From positions 1-44,242 of the forward strand of contig BGZN01000009.1 of the NCBI GenBank assembly GCA_003864455.1: a stretch of 44,242 nt of DNA, read 5' to 3'. The DNA comes from Candidatus Termititenax aidoneus. Its GTDB lineage: Bacteria; Margulisbacteria; Termititenacia; Termititenacales; Termititenacaceae. Below are positions 32,587 through 41,135 of the stretch, in pieces (position 1 is the stretch's first letter; each line of letters starts with the position of its first letter). A program made the translations under genes and the position numbers. The notes under the pieces were generated by a model, which did not search any database, was not told the DNA's origin, and saw only the letters and a program-made list of their open reading frames with translations.

Positions 32587-34419
32587 TTATGTCCCGGCCG
32601 CGCGATTAGCTTTAGTATTTTTGGTGACACCCGCCGGATTCGGTTCATAACGGCTGGTTTCCGCGCAGTTGTTGTAACAACTGCTAATACAGCCGTCATA
32701 ACAATTGTTCCGGCAATTGGAATCACAGTTTATATCGCAAGCCGCATCGCAAGTCTGAGAACAGCCGTGCAAACAACTTGAAGAACAATTTCCATTGCAA
32801 ACTGATCCGCAGGCGTCTTTACAACCATCACCGCAGGTTGACGCGCATTTTTGTCCGCAGCCCGTCCCGCAGGTCGAACCGCAGGCCACCTGGCAGTCCT
32901 GGCCGCAGCTTTCTTTACAACCGTCACCGCAGGTCGACGCGCATTTTGCGCCGCAGCTTGTAGCGCAGGTTGAGCCGCAGGCCGCCTGGCAGTCCCGGCC
33001 GCAGCTTTCTTTACAACCGTCACCGCAGGTCGACGCGCATTTCGCGCCGCAGCCTGTGCCGCAGGTCGAACCGCAGGCCGCCTGGCAGTTCTGGCCGCAG
33101 CTTCCTTTACAGCCGTCGCCGCAGGTCGACGCGCATTTCGCGCCACAGCTTGTAGCGCAGGCCGAGCCGCAAGACGCTTGGCAGTCCCGGCCGCAGCCTC
33201 CTTTACAGCCATCAGTACAGCCAACCGCGCATACGCCGCCGCAGCCGCCCGAACAGTTATCAATACACAAACCCGAACAACTTCCGACACAGCCATGATA
33301 ACATCCGCCGTCACAGTCGCCGCTGCAGCTCTCACACTGTCTCCAGCAAGTGTTGCCGCAATTGCCTCCGCAATTAGCTGAGCAGCCTCCGCTGCAACCA
33401 GCGCATACACAAGAACATTCTTTACGACAGGCATTATCATTGCAAGAATTAGCACAGGCCCTGTTTGAACAAGCCGAACCACAATTGCCGTCACAGCCAA
33501 CTCCGCAGCATTTCTGGCATAACGCGCCGCAGCCCACCGTGCATTTTGCCCCGCAATCTTTAGCGCAGGTGCTGCCGCAGGCATCTTTACAGCCATCGCC
33601 GCAGGTCGACGCGCATTTCGCGCCGCAGCCTGTGCCGCAGGTTGAGCCGCAGGCAGCCGCACAAGCGCCTCCGCAGGCATCTTTACAGCCATCGCCGCAG
33701 GTCGACGCACATTTTGCGCCGCAGCCTGTAGCGCAAGTTGAGCCACAGGCAGCCTCACAAGCTTTTCCGCATACATCCATGCATTGATCACCGCAAGTCG
33801 TTGCGCATTTTGCGCCGCAGCCTGTAGCGCAAGTTGAGCCGCAGGCAGCCTCACAAGCTTTTCCGCACACATCCTTGCATTGATCACCGCAAGTCGTTGC
33901 GCATTCTAAGCCGCAGCTGGATGCGCAGGTAGCGCCACCGCAGCCGCTTTTGCAGTCTGCCACACAGTCGTTGCCGCAAGTTCTCCCGCAGACCGATGTG
34001 CAGCCGCCGAAACATTTGGCGTTATTTAAAGCGTCATCGATCACTTGCCGCACTTCTTCTAATTGTCTGGCTTTGAGTTTAATGCCAATAGTTATCACGC
34101 CGCCGTCCCACGGGAAGGTATCCTTGCCGCCGTAATCAACCAGGCCTTTAGTCGCCGCGCGCAGATCGTTCAGTTGCACAGCATAAATATTGTCTCCTTT
34201 GACGACTCCGGCGATTTTGGTTTGCGCCAGCACGCGGTGCGTCTGTTCTTTTTTGAGATTTTCCAGCGTTTGATTGTAATCGTCAGCGTAAACTTCCTGA
34301 CCGGATAAATATTTCTGTTTTTTCTTTCCAGCCGTATTGTCCAGCTGGACGTTAGTGGTTGCAGTCCCGCCAGCCGATGCGCTGCTGTTGTCCGGCGTTC
34401 TGTATGTATAACGCGCCAT
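32587..34419 (-). CDS. Giant CXXX-repeat protein, copy 2 (predicted radical SAM substrate)
   Basis: 610 aa. Residues 1-135 are a Cys-free leader domain conserved with copy 1 (KYLSGQEVYADDYNQT, LRAATKGLVDY, FPW, LEEVRQVIDDALNNA). Residues 136-585 hold 115 cysteines (hand count), nearly all at every fourth position, with two arrays of a 32-residue unit around residues 177-288 and 417-544 and a less regular centre (304-365). The tail CAETSRYEPNPAG...NRAAGT is shared with copy 1. No secretion signal is visible. Expressed from its own consensus promoter; followed by helper, maturase and a second helper. Confidence 0.9.
   Translation of the reverse strand: MARYTYRTPDNSSASAGGTATTNVQLDNTAGKKKQKYLSGQEVYADDYNQTLENLKKEQTHRVLAQTKIAGVVKGDNIYAVQLNDLRAATKGLVDYGGKDTFPWDGGVITIGIKLKARQLEEVRQVIDDALNNAKCFGGCTSVCGRTCGNDCVADCKSGCGGATCASSCGLECATTCGDQCKDVCGKACEAACGSTCATGCGAKCATTCGDQCMDVCGKACEAACGSTCATGCGAKCASTCGDGCKDACGGACAAACGSTCGTGCGAKCASTCGDGCKDACGSTCAKDCGAKCTVGCGALCQKCCGVGCDGNCGSACSNRACANSCNDNACRKECSCVCAGCSGGCSANCGGNCGNTCWRQCESCSGDCDGGCYHGCVGSCSGLCIDNCSGGCGGVCAVGCTDGCKGGCGRDCQASCGSACATSCGAKCASTCGDGCKGSCGQNCQAACGSTCGTGCGAKCASTCGDGCKESCGRDCQAACGSTCATSCGAKCASTCGDGCKESCGQDCQVACGSTCGTGCGQKCASTCGDGCKDACGSVCNGNCSSSCLHGCSQTCDAACDINCDSNCRNNCYDGCISSCYNNCAETSRYEPNPAGVTKNTKANRAAGT
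32788..33171 (-). repeat. 96-bp tandem repeats (32-residue unit), distal array of CXXX gene 2
   Basis: Four copies at residues 417-544 of a unit of the form CGSxCxTSCGAKCAST followed by CGDGCKESCGxDCQAA. DNA identity between copies is high. Confidence 0.88.
33556..33891 (-). repeat. 96-bp tandem repeats (32-residue unit), proximal array of CXXX gene 2
   Basis: About 3.5 copies at residues 177-288 of CGDxCKDxCGxACxAA followed by CGSTCATGCGAKCAST, the same consensus as the distal array, so both arrays share an origin. Confidence 0.88.
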
Positions 34420-34469
34420 AGAACCCCCCTTATTAATTTTTTATAGTCTGAAAGATTATCTATTTATAT

Positions 34470-34520
34470 ATTTTATATGCTAATAGATTATTGTCAAGGA
34501 TAGTCATAATCCGGTAGAAT
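34470..34520. promoter_or_regulatory. Back-to-back divergent promoters between CXXX gene 2 and its XRE regulator
   Basis: Minus strand: TTGACA (34492-34497), 16-bp spacer, TAAAAT (34470-34475). Plus strand: TTGTCA (34491-34496), 18-bp spacer, TAGAAT (34515-34520). The -35 boxes share TTGTCAA exactly as in cassette 1. An inverted repeat ATCTATT (34458-34464) / AATAGAT (34482-34488) straddles the minus-strand -10 and may be the operator; it differs from the cassette 1 dyad. Confidence 0.75.
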
Positions 34521-34534
34521 AGTAACCCATTAGT

Positions 34535-34846
34535 ATGCTAATGATGAATTTACAACAAACTTTCATCAAAAACTTGAAGAAGTTCCGCAAGACTGTCGGC
34601 TTTTCGCAAGCCAAATTAGCTGAATGTTGCAACACCGCAGGCAGTTATATCGGCGCGATAGAGATCGGCCAAAAATTTCCTTCTCTGAAAATGATCGAAC
34701 AATTTGCCAACGCTTTGCAGATCCAGCCGCATTTATTTTTCTTCAATGAGCAGGCGCTGGCCGAAGCAATGCCGGAAAATCTCAAAGAAGACATTTTGCA
34801 GCAGTTGCTGCAGATAACTCAAAAAATTTACAAGTCAAATATTTAA
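34535..34846 (+). CDS. Small XRE-family HTH regulator divergent to CXXX gene 2
   Basis: 103 aa (starts at 34541 or 34544 are also possible). A classic XRE domain at residues 8-65: NLKKFRKTVGFSQAKLAECC, then GSYIGAIEIGQKFPSLKMIEQFANAL. The C-terminal 30 residues are helical. It is a more typical XRE protein than the regulator of cassette 1, so the two cassettes have different regulator lineages and different dyads while keeping the same promoter geometry. Convergent, overlapping by 4 bp, with the transporter gene that follows. Confidence 0.88.
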   Translation: MLMMNLQQTFIKNLKKFRKTVGFSQAKLAECCNTAGSYIGAIEIGQKFPSLKMIEQFANALQIQPHLFFFNEQALAEAMPENLKEDILQQLLQITQKIYKSNI

Positions 34847-36501
34847 AGTCCAGCCGCTTTTTTATAAACCAGCACAAAAAACGGCGCGCCGAGCAACGCG
34901 GTGATAATGCCCACCGGCAAAATAATTTCCGGCAGGACAGTCCGCGCGGCCAAATCGCTCAAAGCCAAAAAGACCGCGCCGCAGAAAAGTGTCAGAAAAA
35001 TATTTAGTCCCAGCCGCTCGCCAAAAAGCATTTTGACAATATGCGGAATGATCAGACCGACAAAACCGATAATGCCGGCCGAGGCTACGATCACGGCGGT
35101 CAGCGCGGAGACTAAAAAAAGCAAAAAAGTTTTCAGGCGGTTTACTTCTACACCGAGCGACTCGGCCTGCTCATCGCCCACGCTCAAAAGCTCGATCTTG
35201 CCGCTCTGCCAGCCGGCAAAAAGCGCCGTAACCAATAAAACCGCGCCGATCAGCCAGGCCTGCGGCCAAATACCCGTGCCCAGATCACCCATCAGCCAGA
35301 ACATCAGCGAATTCACTTTGTCGCCGGCAAAAAATACCGAAAGCATGATCAGCGCGCCGCAAAAAGCGTTGATCATCACACCGGAAAGGATCAGGCCGCT
35401 GTTATCGAGCTTGCCCTGTTTTCTGGCCAAGAGATAAACCAGCGCCAGAGCCAGCAGCGCGCCAAGCACGGCGGTAAAAAACGGCGGACAACTAAAAAGC
35501 AGGCCGCCCAGCGCGCCGACCGCCGCGCCGGAAGACACGCCCAGCAAATACGGCTCGGCCAACGGATTGGAGAGCATCGACTGATAGAGCAAGCCGCTCA
35601 AAGCCAGCCCAGCGCCGACTAACAAAGCCATGACCAAACGCAGCAAGCGGTAATCACGCAGAGCGGCGGCGCGGCGGTCGGCGGACCAACCGCCGGAAAC
35701 ACTGGCTAGCAAACTTCGCATCTCGCCGCGCGCCTGGATTAATCTCGGCGAGAGGCGCAGATAAAGATCCGTTTCCGGCTCAATAACCTGCTGGCCGTTG
35801 GTCAAAGTCCAGGGTCGGCCACTCAAATTAATAATAATATCCGCCTTGTACAACTGCTCCGGACTTAATTCCGGATAGCGCGCGGTGCGGGAAATAATAT
35901 TCTGACAGCCGAGACTGGCGAAAAAATCCGCCAAAAAAGTATCCCGTCCGGCAGCTATCGGCGGATTTTGCCAAACGATAATGGCTACCTTTTTATTCAA
36001 GGCAGGAAAATTTTTCCGCCAGAGTTTATTTAAGTCCTTTATTTTATTCTCCGCATCCAAATCCAAATCCGCGCTTAAACGCCGCAGTTCCGCAAAATAA
36101 TTGCGCAAAGAAGTGAAATTGTATTCTCGGTAGTCGATACGCAAATCGCGCAGTTTATTTTTGAAACGCGGATCGGCCGTGGACTCCAGCAGGACAACCG
36201 CCGGCTGCAGCGCGATAATTTTCTCCAAGTCGGGATATGTGTATTTGCCAACTTTGGGAAAAACTTTTACCGCGTCAGGATAAGCGCAGTCATTGGTTAC
36301 AGCCGCCAGTTTAGACAAGCCGCCGAAATAAGCCACCGTCTCCGTGATATTCGGCGCCAAAGAAATAAAACGGGACGCAGCAAGTTTTTCCGCGGACCTT
36401 GAGGCGTTATCCTGCGGATACGCTGGCGAAATGTCCGCCAAAACCAAGCTACAGATCGATAAGATTAACCAAAACAACCGGACGCCGCCGCAGTTTTTCA
36501 T
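34843..36501 (-). CDS. Substrate-binding protein/FecCD-BtuC permease fusion
   Basis: 552 aa. Residues 7-23 are one hydrophobic helix. Residues 43-265 are a BtuF/FhuD-type binding protein (RFISLAPNITETVAYFGG, AVVLLESTADPRF, SPRLIQARGEMRSLL). Residues from about 285 are a FecCD permease (RLLRLVMALLVGAGLALSGLLYQSML, NPLAEPYLLGVSSGA, GFVGLIIPHIVKMLFG). The permease lacks its own first helix, so the N-terminal helix probably serves as TM1 and the binding domain sits in the TM1-TM2 periplasmic loop. Likely an iron-complex or corrinoid importer; the ATPase at 24990 is the best partner in the window. Overlaps the RNase J gene by 53 bp. Confidence 0.88.
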   Translation of the reverse strand: MKNCGGVRLFWLILSICSLVLADISPAYPQDNASRSAEKLAASRFISLAPNITETVAYFGGLSKLAAVTNDCAYPDAVKVFPKVGKYTYPDLEKIIALQPAVVLLESTADPRFKNKLRDLRIDYREYNFTSLRNYFAELRRLSADLDLDAENKIKDLNKLWRKNFPALNKKVAIIVWQNPPIAAGRDTFLADFFASLGCQNIISRTARYPELSPEQLYKADIIINLSGRPWTLTNGQQVIEPETDLYLRLSPRLIQARGEMRSLLASVSGGWSADRRAAALRDYRLLRLVMALLVGAGLALSGLLYQSMLSNPLAEPYLLGVSSGAAVGALGGLLFSCPPFFTAVLGALLALALVYLLARKQGKLDNSGLILSGVMINAFCGALIMLSVFFAGDKVNSLMFWLMGDLGTGIWPQAWLIGAVLLVTALFAGWQSGKIELLSVGDEQAESLGVEVNRLKTFLLFLVSALTAVIVASAGIIGFVGLIIPHIVKMLFGERLGLNIFLTLFCGAVFLALSDLAARTVLPEIILPVGIITALLGAPFFVLVYKKAAGL

Positions 36502-38077
36502 AAATAAATTTCTCCGCTTCTTTTTTTAATTTTTGTTCTTTGCCGCGCGCGTCGCCTTTGGCGCCGCGCAAAACCTGCGCAATATGCTCCCGCAAAAGCG
36601 GCAAAAACTGCTCCTGCTCCTTGCGGTACATCAGGCCAAATCCGGTGATGACCGGTTCTTTGGCTAAATTGTCTTTATCCAGCAGACAGGAGATCATCGC
36701 GATGCCGCCGCGCGATAGCAAATGTCTTTCCTGAAAAACCGGCTCGCGCGGGTCAGCGCCGAAATTGCCGTCCAGCAGCACCGGCTCGGCATAAATCTGT
36801 CCGGCGGCTCTGGCAAAATTTCGGCCGATCTCCAGTTGCGAACCGTTTTGCAAAATAAAACAATTCTGCCGCCGCACGCCGACTTTTTGCGCCAGCAAAG
36901 CGTTGCTGTAAAGATGTTTGTACTCGCCGTGTACCGGCGCGTAAAATTTCGGCTTCACCGCTTTGATCATCTCTTTGATCTCCTCGGCGCAGGCATGGCC
37001 GGAAGCATGGATTTCATTGACCTGATCGTAAAACAAACGCACGCCGATGCGGTACAGATTGTTGATCGTGTCGTTGATGTCTTTTTCATTGCCCGGGATC
37101 GGCGACGCGGAAATGATGATCGTGTCTTCTTTTTTTAGCCGCATTTTGTCATAGCGGCGGCCGGCCATTTGCGTCAGCGCCGACATGCGCTCGCCCTGCG
37201 AACCGGTAGTCAGCACGACAACTTTGTGGTCCGGCAGAGAGCGCGTCTGCTCTAGGCTGCACACCGCGTTTTCCGGGCAGGTGATAAATCCGGCGTCTTT
37301 GGCGATGTGAAAATTATTTTCCATATTGCGCCCGAGTATTGCCACGCGCCGGCTGTATTTTTGCGCGACATTGATGACCTGCTGCATGCGCAGAATATTG
37401 GACGAGAAACTGGCGATGATGATCCGGCCGGTCGTCTTCTGAAAAAGTTTGTCAAAAGTTTTGCCCACGTCGTTTTCAGAAACAGTCCAGCCTTCCTGAT
37501 CGGCGTTGGTGCTGTCGCAAAGCAGCAAATCCACATTGTCCAATTTGCGCAGGCGCGCCAGATCCGTTACTTTACCGTCTAGCGGCTTGGCGTCCAGCTT
37601 GAAATCACCGGTATGCACAATGCGCGCGTCCGGCGTGTCGATGATGAGGCCGACACCTTCCGGTATGGAATGGCAGACATTGAACGGCTCGATTTTGATC
37701 TCGCCAAATTCATAAACCTGTCCTGCCGTAATCCCGCGCGTCAGCAGGTCTTTTTTTTGTGATCCGGAAAACTTGCTGTCGGCAAAAGCCAGCGTCAACC
37801 CCGTGCCGTACAGCGGAAAATTGAATTCGCGGTACAGATAGCCCAGCGCGCCGACATGATCCTCATGGCCGTGCGTCAAAAAAACCGCCTGAATTTTGGG
37901 CTTGATCTTGCGAATGTACTCAAAACTCGGGATCACCATATTGACGCCGTACATCTCGTCATCGGGGAAAGCCATGCCGCAGTCAATAATAACCGCGGAA
38001 TTGTGGTGCTCCACCACACACATATTTTTGCCGATGCTGTCCAGTCCGCCCAGGAATGTTATTTTGGTTTTGGTCAT
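36449..38077 (-). CDS. rnj: Ribonuclease J
   Basis: 542 aa. Metallo-beta-lactamase/beta-CASP enzyme: FLTHGHEDHVGALGYL (HxHxDH metal motif), VHTGDFKLD, STGS-type VVVLTTGSQGE, and ASGHACAEE. RNase J is an endo- and 5' exoribonuclease in RNA turnover and processing. Here it starts 8 bp after the restriction endonuclease gene and its end overlaps the fused transporter gene. Confidence 0.95.
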   Translation of the reverse strand: MTKTKITFLGGLDSIGKNMCVVEHHNSAVIIDCGMAFPDDEMYGVNMVIPSFEYIRKIKPKIQAVFLTHGHEDHVGALGYLYREFNFPLYGTGLTLAFADSKFSGSQKKDLLTRGITAGQVYEFGEIKIEPFNVCHSIPEGVGLIIDTPDARIVHTGDFKLDAKPLDGKVTDLARLRKLDNVDLLLCDSTNADQEGWTVSENDVGKTFDKLFQKTTGRIIIASFSSNILRMQQVINVAQKYSRRVAILGRNMENNFHIAKDAGFITCPENAVCSLEQTRSLPDHKVVVLTTGSQGERMSALTQMAGRRYDKMRLKKEDTIIISASPIPGNEKDINDTINNLYRIGVRLFYDQVNEIHASGHACAEEIKEMIKAVKPKFYAPVHGEYKHLYSNALLAQKVGVRRQNCFILQNGSQLEIGRNFARAAGQIYAEPVLLDGNFGADPREPVFQERHLLSRGGIAMISCLLDKDNLAKEPVITGFGLMYRKEQEQFLPLLREHIAQVLRGAKGDARGKEQKLKKEAEKFIYEKLRRRPVVLVNLIDL

Positions 38078-38085
38078 GTTTTACC

Positions 38086-38697
38086 TTATGGCTCTATACC
38101 AATAATTATTAGCGGAACTGCCGGAACACCTCTACCTTGTCTGACCACGTTATATAACTCACCCTCATAATAAGCAACACCGGAACTCATTTGTGATTGC
38201 AATAATTTTGTCGGTAGAATTTCTATACCAACATCTATCTTATCGCCCACATAAAAAGCCAAATGCTTGACAAAGAGATCATAGGCAACAAAAGAATATT
38301 TGCCAAATTGCACTTCAATCGCCGCCCGATTTTTCACAAAATCCGTTTGATTATAACTAGCGATAGCCTTTTCTCCAGCCGTTTCTATTTCTCGCTTTTG
38401 TAAATCTGCCGGCATAGACAAAGTTTTTCTAATCAATTTATCATTTTTGGTCACCCAATAACTGACCCTGCTTTCTGTCCAGCCGCAAATTGACAGTTTT
38501 TGTTTAAACAGCTTATTCATTTCTATTGGACTGTAGAGCATCTGTCCTTTTTTAGTTTTTTCTTTAGAGATTTTCGTTTTGCATTTCTCAGCATTAATAG
38601 AACTAATAACCCTTTTAACCTCCAGCCACAGGTTTGACTTATGCACCAATAAAAACTCTAAGCCATTTAAATGCGAATAAGTACTCACTATTTTCAT
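38086..38697 (-). CDS. BglII/BstYI-like type II restriction endonuclease
   Basis: 203 aa. The segment DFVKNRAAIEVQFGKY places Asp119, Glu128 and Gln130 with the D-x8-E-x-Q spacing of the BglII active site, and FVAYDLFVKHLAFY follows as in that family. By analogy the site may be AGATCT or RGATCY (inference). Its start overlaps the methyltransferase stop by 1 bp, so both are co-expressed. Base composition is A/T-richer than the flanking dapA and rnj genes, pointing to acquisition. Confidence 0.85.
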   Translation of the reverse strand: MKIVSTYSHLNGLEFLLVHKSNLWLEVKRVISSINAEKCKTKISKEKTKKGQMLYSPIEMNKLFKQKLSICGWTESRVSYWVTKNDKLIRKTLSMPADLQKREIETAGEKAIASYNQTDFVKNRAAIEVQFGKYSFVAYDLFVKHLAFYVGDKIDVGIEILPTKLLQSQMSSGVAYYEGELYNVVRQGRGVPAVPLIIIGIEP

Positions 38698-39632
38698 TAT
38701 CCTGCCCTCAATACTGGAATTTTATCCCAAAGCACACTTTGCGAAACTTTAAGCAAGCCATATTCTAGATTTATCTTAGGATTTTTAGGATCATAAATTG
38801 GTTTATTCATTGGCCGCGCTTTTAATTTTCCAGTCATAGCAAGTTTTGTCCTTTCCAACGCAATATTGTAATACTCTTCAATATTTTCACAACCCATGGC
38901 TCTGCGGTTATTCTTTACAGCCGCAGCCGTTGTTGTACCAGCGCCCAAAAACGGATCAAAAACTAAATCATCTTCATTGGTCATTGAAAGTACCAATCTT
39001 TCCACAAGCTCAATTGGAAACTGGCAAGGATGGCTGGTTTTTTCAACATGATTATTTTTGACATTAGGAATATCCCAAACATCACCGGGGTTTTTACCAA
39101 GCGGATTACAAGACAACTCACCTGCCCTTGCCCCTTTAAAATATTTTTTATTTGGATATTTCTGCGGTACTCTTACGGGATCAAGATCAAACATATAGTT
39201 GTCGCCCTTAGTAAACCAAAGAATAGTCTCATAACGGCCAGAAAAACGTTTGGAAGCATGCAGCCCATGTCCAAATTGCCAGATAATTCTATTTCGTAAT
39301 TTTAAGCCGTGTTTTTGAAAAATCGGGAACAACAAAATATCTAAGGGTATTATTTCTGAATTATTCACAAAATTGCCGATTTGCCAGCAAATATTTCCAT
39401 TGTCGGCCAAAATTCGCACACATTCATCAATAATTTTTTCTTGTCTAACATAGTATTCAGAAAGCGTGGATTTTTTTTCATATTTTTTGCCTATATTATA
39501 TGGCGGAGAGGTAATCACTAATTTGACCGATTTATCTGGCACTGTTTTTACAAAATCATAACAAGACCCATTATGAATTATAGCTCTAGCATTTATGGAA
39601 TATTTATCAATAACTGTATTTATCTGTCGCAT
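38697..39632 (-). CDS. DNA methyltransferase (N4-cytosine/N6-adenine) of the restriction-modification system
   Basis: 311 aa. Catalytic motif TSPPYN at residues 41-46 precedes the SAM-binding motif DPFLGAGTT at 226-234, the order of beta-class amino-methyltransferases. It protects host DNA from the endonuclease encoded just downstream. It starts 1 nt after a 63-aa gene. Confidence 0.92.
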   Translation of the reverse strand: MRQINTVIDKYSINARAIIHNGSCYDFVKTVPDKSVKLVITSPPYNIGKKYEKKSTLSEYYVRQEKIIDECVRILADNGNICWQIGNFVNNSEIIPLDILLFPIFQKHGLKLRNRIIWQFGHGLHASKRFSGRYETILWFTKGDNYMFDLDPVRVPQKYPNKKYFKGARAGELSCNPLGKNPGDVWDIPNVKNNHVEKTSHPCQFPIELVERLVLSMTNEDDLVFDPFLGAGTTTAAAVKNNRRAMGCENIEEYYNIALERTKLAMTGKLKARPMNKPIYDPKNPKINLEYGLLKVSQSVLWDKIPVLRAG

Positions 39633-39633
39633 C

Positions 39634-39825
39634 CTATATCATCTCTGTAAAAATAGTTTTGTATACAGTGTCAATATCCGTTAATAACCCAAACTGCAGA
39701 CCTTTTTTAGCAATTTGAATTTCTTCATCCGTTAATTCCCTGTTTAGCTTCTCCAGCGCCGCACTTTGCACACCATTTTTTCTAATTGCAAATAAAACCT
39801 CATCTTTTCCGACAGCCTTGCTCAT
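39634..39825 (-). CDS. Small protein preceding the methyltransferase gene
   Basis: 63 aa from ATG 39825 (MSKAVGKDEVLFAIRKNG), overlapping the dapA stop by 4 bp (ATGA). Helical and charged, with LEKLNRELTDEEIQIAKKGLQFGL. No helix-turn-helix is evident, so it is not an obvious C-protein. It may couple the restriction-modification genes to dapA expression. Family not recognised. Confidence 0.6.
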   Translation of the reverse strand: MSKAVGKDEVLFAIRKNGVQSAALEKLNRELTDEEIQIAKKGLQFGLLTDIDTVYKTIFTEMI

Positions 39826-40700
39826 AATAAGCCGTGTTTTACCAGCACTCGCCTTACCTGTTCCTTCTCGCTCTCCGTCAATCCCACCAGCGGCAGACGG
39901 GGAACGCCGCATTGAAAACCCAGCATATTCAGCGCCGCTTTGACCGGCGCGGGATTGGTCGTGATAAAAATCACCTGAAAAATATCCTGCAATTCCTTGT
40001 CTATCGTCTCGGCGGTTTTTAGATCGCCGGACAAATAAGCGTCGACCATTTTTTTCAGCGGCAGTCCGGCCAAATGCGCCGCCACGGACACCACGCCGTA
40101 GCCGCCGGCTTTTAAAGTCTCCAGCGTAATATTGTCATCACCGGCGTAAAGCAGAAAATCCTGGGGCGCGGCGGCGATGATTTTTTTTATCTGCGCTAGA
40201 TCGCCCGAAGCTTCTTTGACCGCAAAATAATTGGGCAACTCGGCCAGACGCAGGGTCGTCTCCGGCTCCAGATTTCGGCCAGTGCGCGCCGGGATATTGT
40301 AAAGCATCAGCGGCAGATTCACCGCGTCATTGATCGCTTTGAAATGCTGATACAGGCCTTCCTGCGTCGGTTTATTATAGTAAGGCACGACCACCAGCGC
40401 GCCGTCCACGCCGAGAGCCTCTGCGCGCCGGGTGTATTCTACAGCCGTTACTGTGCTGTTCGAGCCGGTGCCGGCGATAACTTTGGCCTTTTGGCCTAAG
40501 CCCTTTTTGACTTCCGTGAAAAGCACGCTCTCCTCTTCATTGGTCAGGGTCGGCGACTCGCCGGTAGAGCCGGCCAGCACGATAGAATCGCTGCCGTTAT
40601 CCGCCAGATAATTTGCCAGCCGCACCGCCTCGGCGTAATCCACCGAGCCGTCTTTTTGAAAAGGCGTAACCATCGCCGTAATTATTCTGCCAAAATTCAT
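39822..40700 (-). CDS. dapA: 4-hydroxy-tetrahydrodipicolinate synthase
   Basis: 292 aa from ATG 40700 (MNFGRIITAMVTPF). Schiff-base Lys in NYFAVKEASGDL, catalytic Tyr in LMLYNIPARTGRN, and GSTGESPTL near residue 45. First committed step of lysine and diaminopimelate synthesis. An extended -10 TGCTATAAT (TATAAT 40707-40712, minus strand) lies 6 nt before ATG, so the mRNA is probably leaderless. Followed by the restriction-modification genes in overlap. Confidence 0.96.
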   Translation of the reverse strand: MNFGRIITAMVTPFQKDGSVDYAEAVRLANYLADNGSDSIVLAGSTGESPTLTNEEESVLFTEVKKGLGQKAKVIAGTGSNSTVTAVEYTRRAEALGVDGALVVVPYYNKPTQEGLYQHFKAINDAVNLPLMLYNIPARTGRNLEPETTLRLAELPNYFAVKEASGDLAQIKKIIAAAPQDFLLYAGDDNITLETLKAGGYGVVSVAAHLAGLPLKKMVDAYLSGDLKTAETIDKELQDIFQVIFITTNPAPVKAALNMLGFQCGVPRLPLVGLTESEKEQVRRVLVKHGLL

Positions 40701-40808
40701 AGGCGGATTATAGCACATCCCGAAAACCCGTCCCGCCCCTTGCAATCTATTTTCAAAAGTTTTAAACTATGTTCAATAAAATTGTTTGCGGGGGAGAGTC
40801 AGAGTATT

Positions 40809-41135
40809 ATGGAATTAGACATTGTAGAAAACAATTCTCAGGAAATTTCGCAAGAAAAAGTTGCGCAAATATATCTTGGCAATGTGCCGTGGAAAGCCTC
40901 GCCAGAAGATATTTCCATGCTGTTGTCCACCCAGGCCAATTTGCAGGTCAAAGATGTGCGCATTGTCAAAGAAAAGAATACCGGACGGTCACGCGGCTTT
41001 GCTTTTGTGGACATAGTCAACAAAGACCCGGAAGCGGTTGTCAAAAATGCGCCTGAACTGGTCTTGCAGGGGCGCACGCTGACTGTCAAATATGCCAATG
41101 CCCGCAAAGAAAAACCCCGCGAATTCAATTTGTAA
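40809..41135 (+). CDS. RRM-domain RNA-binding protein
   Basis: 108 aa from ATG 40809. Single RRM: RNP2 IYLGNVPW, RNP1 RSRGFAFVDI, and the last strand GRTLTVKYANAR. Such stand-alone RRM proteins occur in cyanobacteria and some other phyla and are linked to mRNA binding. The upstream GGGGGAGAG may serve as a distant ribosome site. Its end overlaps the yqeK-like gene by 44 bp. Confidence 0.92.
   Translation: MELDIVENNSQEISQEKVAQIYLGNVPWKASPEDISMLLSTQANLQVKDVRIVKEKNTGRSRGFAFVDIVNKDPEAVVKNAPELVLQGRTLTVKYANARKEKPREFNL

Noticed and set aside
32586-32726. Upstream extension of helper 2 into the giant gene
   Set aside because: The extra residues are an alternate-frame reading of the CXXX gene 3' end and have no counterpart in helper 1; ATG 32585 gives matching lengths.
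32788-33891. Possible CRISPR array from regularly spaced repeats
   Set aside because: Repeats are contiguous coding units of 48 or 96 bp without unique spacers, inside an intact reading frame, and no cas genes are present.
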